From: Bacteroidota bacterium
GTDB taxonomy: Bacteria; Bacteroidota; Bacteroidia; Bacteroidales; Porphyromonadaceae
Length of the DNA: 64,000 bases
Direction: 5' to 3'
Assembly: GCA_023395395.1 (NCBI GenBank)
Contig: JAEWZH010000004.1
Location: forward strand, 1-64,000
The notes beneath the pieces are model-generated. The model worked only from the letters and a program-made list of their open reading frames with translations. It did no database searches and had not been told where the DNA came from. Positions 34,375 to 43,707 of the stretch are shown here, in pieces. A program made the translations under genes and the position numbers. How positions within the stretch are numbered: the stretch's first letter is position 1; every line of letters begins with the position of its first letter.

Positions 34375-36156
34375 TTACTTATTTCCCTCTAGCTTATCAC
34401 GAAGCTCTGCAAGTGCGTCAATGTCTCCAAATGTAGACTTTTCAGCTTGAGTAGCATCCTGACGAATCGCCTCTCGAGTAGCCTGCTTAGCTGCACGCTC
34501 CTCTTGACGAGCACCCTTTTCCTTATCCTCACGGATGCGGCTATGGCTTAGGATGATGCGCTTTGAGTCGCTATTGAACTCGATGACCTTAAACTCTAAA
34601 GTCTCACCCTGCTGAGCCTGGGTGCCGTCCTCCTTAGTGAGATGCTTTGGTGTAGCGAAGCCCTCAATACCATGAGGTAGCTCGACTACAGCTCCACGAT
34701 CGAGGAGCTCTACGATTTTACCCTCATGTACAGTACCTACAGAGAATACGCTACCGAGATTTTCCCATGGATCAGTCTCTGTCTGCTTGTGCCCAAGACT
34801 CAGACGACGGTTTTCCTTGTCAATCTCGAGTACCATTACCTCGATTGTGTCACCAATCTTGGTAAATTCACTTGGGTGTTTTATCCTCTTAGTCCAAGAT
34901 AGATCGCTGATGTGGATAAGACCATCAATACCGTCTTCAAACTCTACGAAGATACCGAAGTTGGTAAAGTTACGCACCCTTGCAGCGTGACGTGAGCCTA
35001 CTGGATACTTACTCTCGATAATTCCCCATGGATCTGGAGTAAGCTGCTTAATACCAAGGCTCATCTTGCGCTCATCGCGGTCAAGAGTGAGTATCTGAGC
35101 TTCAACCTTCTCACCCACCTTTAGGATATCGTGTGGGCTACGGACGTGCTGAGTCCAAGACATCTCACTCACGTGGATTAGACCCTCAACACCAGGAAGT
35201 ACCTCTACGAATGCACCATATTCAGTGATAACTACTACAGTACCCTCGACCTTGTCACCTACAGTCAGATTTTGGTCTAGACTATCCCATGGATGTGGGG
35301 TGAGTTGCTTGAGACCAAGAGCGATACGATTGCGTTCCTCGTCAAAGTCAAGGATAACCACATTGATCTTCTCGTCAAGAGAGACCACTTCCTCAGGAGT
35401 GCGGATGCGACCCCAAGAGAGGTCAGTGATGTGAATCAGACCATCTACACCACCAAGATCGATAAATGCACCATAAGGTACAATATTCTTGACAGTACCC
35501 TCAAGTACCTGACCCTTCTCAAGCTTAGAGATAATCTCAGACCTTTGTGCGTCTAGCTCATCCTCGATCAGCGCCTTGTGCGATACCACTACATTCTTGT
35601 ACTCCTCATTGACCTTGATGATACGGAACTCCATAGTCTTGTCTACGAACTCATCAAAGTCACGGATAGGCTTAACATCGATCTGCGAACCAGGTAAGAA
35701 TGCCTCGATCCCGAAGATCTCAACAATCATACCACCACGGGTACGATTCTTGATGTAACCCTTAACAACCTCCTGATTCTCCATCGCCTCCTTGACGCGC
35801 TCCCATGCACGAGCTGCACATGCTTTGCGGTGTGAGAGAATCAGCTGGCCATCCTTATTCTCTTGTACCTCCACGAATACCTCTACCTCATCACCTACTG
35901 CGAGGTCAGGATTGTAGCGGAACTCGTTAGCAGATACAACGCCAAAGGACTTAAAACCTACGTCGACAATCACTTCTCGCTTGCTGATAGACTTGATTGC
36001 ACCCTTTACAATCTCACCCTCAGATACTTCTCCCATAGTCGCAGCGTACTGCTCCTCCATCTTCTTGATGCTCTCGGGAGACTCCTCCGTAGCACGCTCG
36101 AAGCTGTCCCAATCGAAACCCTCAAGGGGCTTCACTTCTTCGTAGTAATTCTTCAT
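34375..36156 (-). CDS. rpsA: 30S ribosomal protein S1
   Basis: 593 residues with six S1 RNA-binding repeats, each with a VEGTV/GVFVEF/GLIHISDLSW-type core (for example GAFIDLGGVDGLIHITDLSW near 229-248, then GAFVEVLPGVEGLIHVSEMS, and GIFVEFEDGIDGLIHISDLS). The C-terminal ~60 residues are charged and helical. S1 helps 30S subunits capture mRNA; many Bacteroidota mRNAs lack strong Shine-Dalgarno sequences. Confidence 0.97.
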   Translation of the reverse strand: MKNYYEEVKPLEGFDWDSFERATEESPESIKKMEEQYAATMGEVSEGEIVKGAIKSISKREVIVDVGFKSFGVVSANEFRYNPDLAVGDEVEVFVEVQENKDGQLILSHRKACAARAWERVKEAMENQEVVKGYIKNRTRGGMIVEIFGIEAFLPGSQIDVKPIRDFDEFVDKTMEFRIIKVNEEYKNVVVSHKALIEDELDAQRSEIISKLEKGQVLEGTVKNIVPYGAFIDLGGVDGLIHITDLSWGRIRTPEEVVSLDEKINVVILDFDEERNRIALGLKQLTPHPWDSLDQNLTVGDKVEGTVVVITEYGAFVEVLPGVEGLIHVSEMSWTQHVRSPHDILKVGEKVEAQILTLDRDERKMSLGIKQLTPDPWGIIESKYPVGSRHAARVRNFTNFGIFVEFEDGIDGLIHISDLSWTKRIKHPSEFTKIGDTIEVMVLEIDKENRRLSLGHKQTETDPWENLGSVFSVGTVHEGKIVELLDRGAVVELPHGIEGFATPKHLTKEDGTQAQQGETLEFKVIEFNSDSKRIILSHSRIREDKEKGARQEERAAKQATREAIRQDATQAEKSTFGDIDALAELRDKLEGNK

Positions 36157-36263
36157 TTAAAAAACTGGTGAATAAAACAACGTTACTATCTCTATCCTAA
36201 CCATTTAGGTTAAGACATCTCTCAAGCCTCAATCCCTTGGTCGCCCTCAGAAAAGAGACTTCC

Positions 36264-36296
36264 GCAAAGGTACAAAAAACTTTCAGTCCCACAATA
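36264..36296 (-). promoter_or_regulatory. Predicted promoter of rpsA
   Basis: On the minus strand TACCTTTGC (36264-36272), with TTG about 20 bp upstream in CTATTGTGGG. The resulting 5' UTR is about 100 nt. Confidence 0.65.
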
Positions 36297-36772
36297 GGTT
36301 ACGCTATTTATTCCAAAAAGAGTGGGGTTCTACTCCTAAACGCTATGAGGAAACCGTATCCCCTATTTATAGAAGAATGGGGGTTAATCTATAGATGGGG
36401 CAAATTTATCTGTACAAATAAAATTATTAATTTCTAGGAATAGACTTGGGCTTTCTGTAGAGTTACAACAAGTGCACCGTAATTGACATTTTACCTTTCT
36501 ACATGTTGTTCTAGCATATAGTCCATCATACTCTAGGAAAAACTAAGTAGTATTGAACCTAAGGCATATTATATATGACTTGCGACTAAGGCGAGCAAGA
36601 GACTATAACTCCATCTATCACGATAACAAAACCAAATACTCACTAGTGTGCGTTCCCCCATAAGGACAGACAAAGTTATCTGTATCTTGTCATTTACGGC
36701 AACTTATAGGGAACGTTCTTGTGCGAAATCACCAAACTATAGTTGTAATTTAGGCTATGTATAAAAAATCAC
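36297..36772. other. Intergenic region with copy A of a dispersed repeat
   Basis: No gene. At 36385-36440 lies a ~55-bp sequence that, reverse complemented, closely resembles 51797-51847 (shared core TTTATTTGTnCAGATAA and TCTATAGATTA). The remaining bases are AT-rich with no clear signals until the promoter at 36773. Confidence 0.55.
36385..36440 (-). repeat. Dispersed intergenic repeat, copy A
   Basis: Reverse complement reads TCCTAGAAATTAA... TTTATTTGTACAGATAA... CATCTATAGATTA. Compared with copy B at 51797-51847 it shows about 80% identity by eye with a few-base length difference. Confidence 0.6.
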
Positions 36773-36781
36773 TACCTTTGT
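36773..36781 (+). promoter_or_regulatory. Predicted -7 box of the cytolysin-like operon
   Basis: TACCTTTGT, 33 bp before the ATG at 36815. The -33 region holds only TTTAGG at a fitting distance, so the match is partial. Confidence 0.5.
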
Positions 36782-36814
36782 GGCGTTTTATTTAATCTCA
36801 ATATTTTACACTTT

Positions 36815-37888
36815 ATGAAGAAAAACGAAAGTTTTTTTATTGTATTCGGTCTTGTGACCTCGTTATCTCTTGCCTCTTGCTCTACACAAGAGAAAGAATT
36901 GTTGAGTCTTACTGAAGCCAAATCTGCATGGGATGAAGTTGAAAGATTCAATTTTGACAGCTCCTCAGAGCTCTCTCTGGATGATATCAGTAGTAATGCC
37001 CCCAAAACAAGAGCTGAAGATAGAACGGAATTCCTCACAGGGGGCACAATGGTTTATCCAACACAAAATATTCTTGCAGATAAGTACATACTTAGTGGAA
37101 CTTGGCACGAAGTGTATCCCAAAAAGAATCCTTATTATTTGATATTTAACTTCTCTCCTGAGCCATATGTTGTGGAAGTCAAGATCCCAAAGGGAAAGGT
37201 TAGCTACGCTCTGGCATTCAGAGAAGCAATGAAGTCTAATGAGTGGGCTGCATCTTCAAAAAGTAATACAAAATTTTCGGCAGAAGCCAGTTTTAAAGAG
37301 GTTAAAAGTTATAGTGATATTTCAACAGCTTTTGGAGGGAATATATCTGTTGCCTCATCTTTCAGTGGACAAGCATCATACTCAGTGAATTCAAAGAAGT
37401 ACAAAAGTATTCTTTTAGCACGACTCAAGGTCGGGAATTTCAAGGTAGAAACAGAAGTTAATGGGAAAATAACTAACGATCAAGTCGAGGATAAGTCTCA
37501 AGCTTATGTAAGTTCTATGACCTACGGCAAAGTTGCCTACTTGATTATATATTCTAACTATAATTTCGATCAAGTGAAATCAAGCATCCAGTTAGCTATT
37601 TCTTCCAAAATGGTCAAAGGAGAAGCGAATTATTCTAAAGAGCTTACCAAGATTCTTTCAGAGTCAGAATCTTATGTTTGGATTAAGGGCGATAATTCTG
37701 ATGAATCATTTTGGGGCACTACTCCAACATTTATTAACAAAATGTTCACTGCTGTTTTTGATCGGACGAATGTTGGAGTTCCAGTTTTTTTCGAACTCAA
37801 GTATGCTAATACTAACGTACTAATAGATGTGAAAGATTTCGGTCGATCAAAGATTAAAAGTACAAGAAGCGAGGGGAGGACAAGATGA
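36815..37888 (+). CDS. Cholesterol-dependent-cytolysin-like (CDCL) lipoprotein, first of a pair
   Basis: 357 residues. The lipobox LASC (Cys22) marks a lipoprotein. From about residue 70 the sequence follows the thiol-activated cytolysin core: YPTQNILADKYILSG... (about 81), YKSILLARLKVGNFKVETEV (about 196-215), AYVSSMTYGKVAYLIIYS (about 230-247, matching the VSNVAYGRTVYVKLE block of CDCs), then an SYVWIKGD segment (286-293). It ends soon after VPVFFELKY, so the cholesterol-binding domain 4 and its undecapeptide are absent. CDC-like proteins without domain 4 in Bacteroidota can work as two-component pore formers. It overlaps the second gene by 4 nt. Confidence 0.8.
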   Translation: MKKNESFFIVFGLVTSLSLASCSTQEKELLSLTEAKSAWDEVERFNFDSSSELSLDDISSNAPKTRAEDRTEFLTGGTMVYPTQNILADKYILSGTWHEVYPKKNPYYLIFNFSPEPYVVEVKIPKGKVSYALAFREAMKSNEWAASSKSNTKFSAEASFKEVKSYSDISTAFGGNISVASSFSGQASYSVNSKKYKSILLARLKVGNFKVETEVNGKITNDQVEDKSQAYVSSMTYGKVAYLIIYSNYNFDQVKSSIQLAISSKMVKGEANYSKELTKILSESESYVWIKGDNSDESFWGTTPTFINKMFTAVFDRTNVGVPVFFELKYANTNVLIDVKDFGRSKIKSTRSEGRTR

Positions 37889-38772
37889 AAAATATCAAAT
37901 TCGTTGCTTCGATTGTTTTCGCAATTAGCTTACTAGGTTGTTCTATATCTAATCATGAGGGACCTAAAAGAGAGGGTCTCACAGAAACAACAGAGGAAAT
38001 CCCAATGATTCCTCAAGATCCTTCAACACCTAACTACCGAAAAACAGTGAACAACATGCCTGATAGTCTATACGCTTGTGGTTCTCGCACTGTTTACCCC
38101 TACTTAATGCTGGACAAGAAAAAGCTATCTGAAGACTCATTCGTCAACGTTTCAGAGAAAGTATTTGACAGCTACACCTACATTTTTAATTTCTCTGCTG
38201 TTCCATTTATAGCGGCTGGAGAGAATGCCCCAGGACTAGCAACGTACACTAAAGCGATAAAGGAGGCATTGGCTTCCACTGAATATGCAAAATCTCGAAG
38301 GCTTCTATATGAAGGTTACTCCTATGGCTTTCAAGATAACCTTTCTAAAATCATCCTGCATCTACCGATTGCCTTAGACCCCTTGAAAGGGAAGCAATTA
38401 TCTAAAAAGTGGAAGAATGTATTCTATGCAGAGTATTATTTCATAAACTTTAGTGTCGAAGCTAAAGTCAAAGCGTACACTTTCTCTTCTGACAGAGTGT
38501 ATGTTTCAGACATCTATTGGGGCTCCTATGCGAGAATTGTTGTTGCCACAAATCATGAGAAAGAGAAGGTCTTTGAGGCGTTCAATGAGCGATTGTCCAA
38601 TTCGCGAAGTAAAAAATGGAATGAAATCTTTCAAGACCAGAATTATGAGTTGTATATTTCCCTTTCACATGTACCAGACTCTGAAAAGCCAGTGGATTCA
38701 GGTCAATTCTTTACGGTAGTCACAGGAAGAAAGCTGGAGCCGAAACCGATTTTCTTCACTGTAAGAAAATAG
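37885..38772 (+). CDS. CDC-like lipoprotein, second of the pair (divergent, shorter)
   Basis: 295 residues with lipobox LLGC (Cys19). It aligns with the gene before it: TVYPYLMLDKKKL (69-81), SYTYIFNFSAVPFI (96-109), VFYAEYYFINFSVEAKV (179-195) and VYVSDIYWGSYARIVVATN (205-223), the last matching the CDC VSxxxYGR block with the Gly kept and the Arg moved. It also ends without domain 4. The putative membrane-hairpin region is shorter than in the first protein. The ATGA coupling suggests a 1:1 two-component system. There is no separate immunity gene nearby. Confidence 0.7.
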   Translation: MKNIKFVASIVFAISLLGCSISNHEGPKREGLTETTEEIPMIPQDPSTPNYRKTVNNMPDSLYACGSRTVYPYLMLDKKKLSEDSFVNVSEKVFDSYTYIFNFSAVPFIAAGENAPGLATYTKAIKEALASTEYAKSRRLLYEGYSYGFQDNLSKIILHLPIALDPLKGKQLSKKWKNVFYAEYYFINFSVEAKVKAYTFSSDRVYVSDIYWGSYARIVVATNHEKEKVFEAFNERLSNSRSKKWNEIFQDQNYELYISLSHVPDSEKPVDSGQFFTVVTGRKLEPKPIFFTVRK

Positions 38773-39017
38773 CCAAAGGACGCATTGACACCCCTAGTAT
38801 GTGTTTGATAAAATTTACTGCTTAATTTCAACGCACAACCGAGTAAGAGCGAAGCGTAGCCACAGTATTTTTTGGGCTGCGTTCATTTCTTGTTTCAAAT
38901 GGATAGATATATTAGCTTTAATCCTTAGTACATTACCCCTCCACAATCGATATAAGGTGTGTGATTTTTAGGTACCTTTGCACATTATAATTACAAGTAG
39001 CAATAACGACTTTTGGA
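38773..39017. other. Intergenic region before hpt
   Basis: No gene. TACCTTTGC at 38973-38981 is a good -7 box for hpt, 36 bp before its ATG; the -33 element is weak. Confidence 0.5.
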
Positions 39018-39560
39018 ATGAAAGAGAGCATAGAGGTACATGGGCTCACATTTATCCCCTACCTTTCAGAGGAGGAGTTACGCCCGGAGATAAAGCGTAT
39101 AGCTCAGGAAATAGTACACGACTTAGGGGCAAAGAATCCACTCTTTATTTGCATCTTGAATGGTGCATTTATGTTTACTGCTGAGCTGTCGCGCCAGCTA
39201 GATTGCGTGTATGACATTGCTTTTGCCAAATACTCATCATACGATGGGCTCTCCTCTACTGGGACGCTTCACGAGATCATGAAGCCCACTGCCCCTATGG
39301 AAGGTAGAGTAGTCGTCATCCTTGAGGATTTGATAGATACCGGGTTTACAGTGACAGAGCTCCGCAAGCTATACAGACAACGGGGTGCGACAGAGGTATA
39401 TGTAGCAGCCATGCTCTCCAAACCAGGAGCGCTAGGTGAGGGAGCCGAGCCGGCAGAGTATGTAGGTAGAGAGATTCCAAACGACTTTATCGTTGGTTGC
39501 GGTCTCGACTACAATGGTGGTGGTCGGATGCTGCGTGACATATATGTACTGAAGAAATAG
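39018..39560 (+). CDS. hpt: Hypoxanthine phosphoribosyltransferase
   Basis: 180 residues. The PRPP-binding motif VVILEDLIDTGFTV lies at about 96-109, with FICILNGAFMFTAEL near 43-57 and DFIVGCGLDYNGGGRMLRD near the C-terminus. It salvages hypoxanthine and guanine to IMP and GMP. It precedes adk by about 100 bp. Confidence 0.95.
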   Translation: MKESIEVHGLTFIPYLSEEELRPEIKRIAQEIVHDLGAKNPLFICILNGAFMFTAELSRQLDCVYDIAFAKYSSYDGLSSTGTLHEIMKPTAPMEGRVVVILEDLIDTGFTVTELRKLYRQRGATEVYVAAMLSKPGALGEGAEPAEYVGREIPNDFIVGCGLDYNGGGRMLRDIYVLKK

Positions 39561-39662
39561 ACATCATTTTTATAGCTGAAACCAGTAGTCGGGCACTGAC
39601 GGCACACTACTGATTCAGAAACATGTAGCTTGCTACAGATACACACAATAGATAGTTGGTTT

Positions 39663-40241
39663 ATGCTTAATTTATTGATCTTTGGTGCTCCCGGCTCAGG
39701 GAAAGGGACTCAGAGCAAGTTTCTGGCTGAGCACTACGGTATTGAGCACATTTCTACAGGCGACCTTCTGCGTGAAGAGGTGGCAAGGGATAGTGAAATG
39801 GGGCATAAGATAGAGTGTCTTATCTCACGTGGCAACCTTGTCCCGGACGATCTTATTCTCAAGATATTATTCGATCACATCAATAACATCAAGGACTACA
39901 AGGGGCTGATTCTTGATGGATTTCCACGTACCATAGTACAAGCTGAAGAACTAATCCGAGAGTTTGAGAGACGAGGTTGGAGACCTCCCCTCTTGGTGGC
40001 TTTAGAAGTCCCTGAGGATTTGCTAATGGAACGTCTTCTATACCGAAGTGAGATTTCAGGTCGCACTGATGATAATGAGGAGACCATCGGCAATCGTTTT
40101 CAAATCTACCGCAATCAGTCCGAACCAATCATCTCCTATTTCAAGGAGCATAATTATCCTGTCGTCTCTATCAATGGAGAAGGGACAATAGAAGAGATTA
40201 CCCAAAAACTCATCAAGAACATTGATAAAAACATTGGGTAG
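39663..40241 (+). CDS. adk: Adenylate kinase
   Basis: 192 residues from the ATG at 39663 (MLNLLIFGAPGSGKGT); an upstream TTG start at 39630 is less likely. P-loop GAPGSGKGT at about 7-15; ISTGDLLREEVA, LILDGFPRT and GRTDDNEETIGNRFQIY are typical. The lid is short (no zinc cysteines). It interconverts ATP + AMP and 2 ADP. Confidence 0.97.
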   Translation: MLNLLIFGAPGSGKGTQSKFLAEHYGIEHISTGDLLREEVARDSEMGHKIECLISRGNLVPDDLILKILFDHINNIKDYKGLILDGFPRTIVQAEELIREFERRGWRPPLLVALEVPEDLLMERLLYRSEISGRTDDNEETIGNRFQIYRNQSEPIISYFKEHNYPVVSINGEGTIEEITQKLIKNIDKNIG

Positions 40242-40301
40242 CGATTAGCTGATAGGCAAATCGCCTTTCTCACAACCTCACAAAAAAGATAATAAGCATA
40301 T

Positions 40302-41459
40302 ATGGCTGAATCCAACTTTGTAGACTACGTCAAGATAGTATGTCGCTCGGGAAGGGGTGGAGCTGGCTCAAGCCACTTCCGCAGGGAGAAGTACATCCCC
40401 AAAGGAGGTCCGGATGGAGGGAATGGTGGTAGAGGAGGACACGTGTACATCCGAGGGAATCGTAACTATTGGACTCTCATTCATCTACGATACGCACGCC
40501 ATATTTTTGCAACAGACGGAGAGCATGGTTCGGGCAAAAATAGTACAGGCAAAGATGGACTGGACGTATATATTGATGTCCCTCTCGGCACTGTAATTTA
40601 TGATGCTGAAACGGGAGACTTTGTATGTGAAGTACGTGAACACGATGAAGTAATTATGTTACTTCAGGGTGGGCTTGGCGGACTGGGAAATACCAACTTC
40701 GCCACTGCCACCAATCAAGCTCCACGCTATGCTCAGCCAGGACAACCAAGTCGAGAAATGACTGTGGTAATGCAGCTCAAAATGCTAGCTGATGTAGGAC
40801 TAGTGGGTTTCCCAAATGCAGGCAAATCCACTCTCCTCTCTATCGTATCTGCCGCTAAGCCTAAGATTGCCGACTACCCTTTCACGACACTGGAACCCAA
40901 TCTAGGTATTGTCAATTACCGTGATGGACGCTCTTTTGTAATGGCGGATATCCCTGGTATCATCGAAGGGGCATCTGACGGCAAGGGATTAGGGCTTAGA
41001 TTTCTCAGACATATTGAGCGAAACTCCGTACTCCTATTTGTGATACCAGCAGACACTGAGGATATTGCCAAAGAGTATGAGATACTCCTCAATGAGCTAC
41101 AGCAATATAATCCTGAGCTGATGGAAAAGAATAAAATCCTAGGTATCTCTAAGAGCGACCTTATCGATGACGATCTACAGGAAATGCTCATACCTACCCT
41201 CCCAGAGGGTATTGAGCATGTTTTCTTTTCTGCTGTTACGGGCAAGGGAGTACAAGAGCTCAAAGACCTTATATGGCGAAGCATAACCATCAACAATTTC
41301 CACGATGTAAGCCCCATGGTGCGCCAGAATATGAATCTCACCCTAGTGGGTAAAGAGTTTGATGAAGACAAGATTTACTACGAGGAGGAAGTCGTCGAAG
41401 AGGAGGAGTATGATGACAATGTCGGTGGTCGGATGCTTGATGAAGATCCTTGGGAGTAA
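40302..41459 (+). CDS. obgE: Ribosome-associated GTPase Obg
   Basis: 385 residues. N-terminal Gly-rich Obg domain (about 1-158; GPDGGNGGRGGHVYIRG, GGLGGLGNTNFATATNQAPR), then a GTPase domain: G1 GFPNAGKST (about 168-176), G2 FTTLEPNLG, G3 ADIPGIIEGA (about 211-220), G4 SKSD. The acidic tail (EEEVVEEEEYDDN) is common. It acts in 50S assembly and stress control. It is 60 bp after adk. Confidence 0.97.
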   Translation: MAESNFVDYVKIVCRSGRGGAGSSHFRREKYIPKGGPDGGNGGRGGHVYIRGNRNYWTLIHLRYARHIFATDGEHGSGKNSTGKDGLDVYIDVPLGTVIYDAETGDFVCEVREHDEVIMLLQGGLGGLGNTNFATATNQAPRYAQPGQPSREMTVVMQLKMLADVGLVGFPNAGKSTLLSIVSAAKPKIADYPFTTLEPNLGIVNYRDGRSFVMADIPGIIEGASDGKGLGLRFLRHIERNSVLLFVIPADTEDIAKEYEILLNELQQYNPELMEKNKILGISKSDLIDDDLQEMLIPTLPEGIEHVFFSAVTGKGVQELKDLIWRSITINNFHDVSPMVRQNMNLTLVGKEFDEDKIYYEEEVVEEEEYDDNVGGRMLDEDPWE

Positions 41460-41547
41460 CTCTACTAGGTACAATTATTGGATTTTGGTAGCTTTGTCCA
41501 AGAGTCGATGTATATTTTATTTTGAACACTAAATCAGTACAAAGCTT

Positions 41548-42267
41548 ATGAAAAAGCTCATGCTTATTGCCCTTGGGGCTTGCCTATTCGGGCTAATGGG
41601 TAGTGCAAAAGCACAAACCAACCTACAATACCATTACACAGTGGGCAATCACCTCCATAAGGATCTTCAGGAGCGCAAGGAGCCATCTCACTTGGTTACC
41701 CTTGAACATTCGTCTCTAGATAAGTGGGGAAGTAACTTTGCATTTGTAGATATGAATATGGGATATGGCAATCTACAGAATGTCTATACCCAGATTCACC
41801 GAGATACAAGATTTTGGAAAGCACCTATATACATCCATACCGAGTACAATGGAGGTGTAATGAGAGGCAATCAGTTTGCCTTCAATCACTCCTATCTTGG
41901 TGGTATAGCCTGGAAGTATGGTAACGACCGAACCTACTTGGGAGTAAATATGTCGTATAGATACGATCAAGGATGGGCAAAGCCTCATAATATGACACTC
42001 CATACCGTATGGATTTGGAACAGCTGGAATAGGATATTCACAATCAATGGTTTTGCCACCCTCAGCACTCAAAATCTGAGCGATGTCACTAGCGGTATTC
42101 GCTTCATTTCTGAGCCACAATTTTGGATTAATCTCAATCAGTTTGTGGGTGTACACGACGACTTCAATCTCAGTTTAGGGACAGAGATCAAACTATCCTA
42201 TAGCATGGTCGCTCCAGATCGTTTCTATGCACTACCCACACTAGGAGTCAAGTGGACCTTTAAGTAA
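41548..42267 (+). CDS. Outer-membrane beta-barrel protein, DUF5020 family
   Basis: 239 residues with a signal peptide ending SAKAQ, then alternating aromatic strands (NLQYHYTVGNHL, ATLSTQNLSDVTSGIRF) finishing with VKWTF-K, an outer-membrane C-terminal signature. It resembles DUF5020/Tsx-like small barrels in Bacteroidota. The substrate is unknown. Its stop codon shares bases with the psd start (TAATG). Confidence 0.75.
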   Translation: MKKLMLIALGACLFGLMGSAKAQTNLQYHYTVGNHLHKDLQERKEPSHLVTLEHSSLDKWGSNFAFVDMNMGYGNLQNVYTQIHRDTRFWKAPIYIHTEYNGGVMRGNQFAFNHSYLGGIAWKYGNDRTYLGVNMSYRYDQGWAKPHNMTLHTVWIWNSWNRIFTINGFATLSTQNLSDVTSGIRFISEPQFWINLNQFVGVHDDFNLSLGTEIKLSYSMVAPDRFYALPTLGVKWTFK

Positions 42268-42986
42268 TGCACAAGCTAAGACTATATAAACGCCGTGAGC
42301 GCCTGATTAAGGTACATGCGGAAGGATGGACCTTTCTCGCAGGTGCCACAATACTCTTGGTAGGGTCGCTGATATTTCTATACTTTAATATTGAGAGCAA
42401 AATACCTTTCTGGTTATGGCTCCCTTGTGTAGTAGTCCTACTTGGACTTAGCTTTAACTTCTACCGTTTTCCCAAGCGCAAACAGCAATCAACAGACCCT
42501 TATGCTGTCCTCGGCGCTACAGATGGGCAAATAGTTGTGATAGAGCAGGTATATGAACCTGAGGTGTTGAAGTGTGAGTGCATACAGGTATCTACCTTTA
42601 TGACTATATTCAACGTACATGCCCAGTGGTTCCCAGTAGCGGGAGAGGTGACCTATACTGCTCATCACGAGGGGCGCTTTATGAGCGCCAACTTACCTAA
42701 AAGTAGTGTGGAAAACGAACGTAGTAGCATAGTCATACAGACTGAAAATGGGCAGCACAACATACTGGTAAGACAAATCGCCGGGGCAGTGGCTAGGCGC
42801 ATCATCACCTATGCTGAAGTAGGTGAGCAATATGACACTGATGAGCCATTAGGATTTATCAAGTTCGGTTCTCGAGTAGATCTATTCCTTCCTCTTGGTA
42901 GTGACATAAAAGTCGAACTCGGTCAGAAGGTATGGGGCAATGAGACTCTGATAGCAATGCTCCCTTCTCTTCCAAAAGCTGAATAA
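42267..42986 (+). CDS. psd: Phosphatidylserine decarboxylase proenzyme
   Basis: 239 residues. Two membrane segments at about 25-62. The LKCECIQVSTFMTIFNVHAQ block and the C-terminal self-cleavage site FGSRVDLFLP (Gly-Ser at about 198-199) are typical of the short Psd form. It makes phosphatidylethanolamine and pairs with pssA directly downstream. Confidence 0.93.
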   Translation: MHKLRLYKRRERLIKVHAEGWTFLAGATILLVGSLIFLYFNIESKIPFWLWLPCVVVLLGLSFNFYRFPKRKQQSTDPYAVLGATDGQIVVIEQVYEPEVLKCECIQVSTFMTIFNVHAQWFPVAGEVTYTAHHEGRFMSANLPKSSVENERSSIVIQTENGQHNILVRQIAGAVARRIITYAEVGEQYDTDEPLGFIKFGSRVDLFLPLGSDIKVELGQKVWGNETLIAMLPSLPKAE

Positions 42987-42990
42987 TAGT

Positions 42991-43707
42991 ATGAAGATCA
43001 AGAAGCATATCCCAAACCTTATAAGTCTCTCAAATGCTCTATTCGGTTCAATCGCCATCTATTTTGCACTGGGGTATAGGAATATCGACCTAGCTATTAT
43101 CTCTATGATCATAGCGGCGGTGATGGACTTCTTTGATGGCTTCTCTGCTCGAAAACTACAAGCCTTTTCTCCTCTTGGTAAAGATATTGATTCCCTTTGT
43201 GATGTCATCTCTTTTGGGATGGCACCAGCGGCCATGATGGTGGTAGCATTGGTAACAATCAATTTCCCTTTCCCAGTCATTGCATTAGTAATAGTCCCAG
43301 CCTCGGTGTATAGGTTGGCAAAGTTTAACCATGATACTCGACAGACGGTTTCCTTTATAGGACTTCCCACCCCTGCAAATGCCCTACTTCTCTCTGGATT
43401 GGCACACTTTACTTTCACCAATGCTACAGCGATTAGTAGTGCACCACTGTCAATCATCTACAAGGTGTACCCAGCTTATGCGATTGTACTGATTTTACTT
43501 GCTTATCTACTTATTAGCGAAATCCCGATGTTTTCACTCAAGGGTTCTAATACTCTCAGTCGCAAAGGACATCTCTTCCGAATCGGGTCAGTAGTAGTAG
43601 CGGGAATCATCGGTGTGATATTCTGGAGCTATACAGGACTTGCGATTGCGATGGGTCTCTATCTACTGATTAACCTGTGGGATTACTTTAAACATAGAGC
43701 AGGATGA
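42991..43707 (+). CDS. pssA: CDP-diacylglycerol-serine O-phosphatidyltransferase
   Basis: 238 residues with about seven membrane helices. The CDP-alcohol phosphotransferase signature DGFSARKLQAFSPLGKDIDS (DG..AR..G...D...D) lies at about 49-68. Together with psd it provides the phosphatidylserine to phosphatidylethanolamine route. It overlaps the hemD-like gene by ATGA. Confidence 0.93.
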   Translation: MKIKKHIPNLISLSNALFGSIAIYFALGYRNIDLAIISMIIAAVMDFFDGFSARKLQAFSPLGKDIDSLCDVISFGMAPAAMMVVALVTINFPFPVIALVIVPASVYRLAKFNHDTRQTVSFIGLPTPANALLLSGLAHFTFTNATAISSAPLSIIYKVYPAYAIVLILLAYLLISEIPMFSLKGSNTLSRKGHLFRIGSVVVAGIIGVIFWSYTGLAIAMGLYLLINLWDYFKHRAG

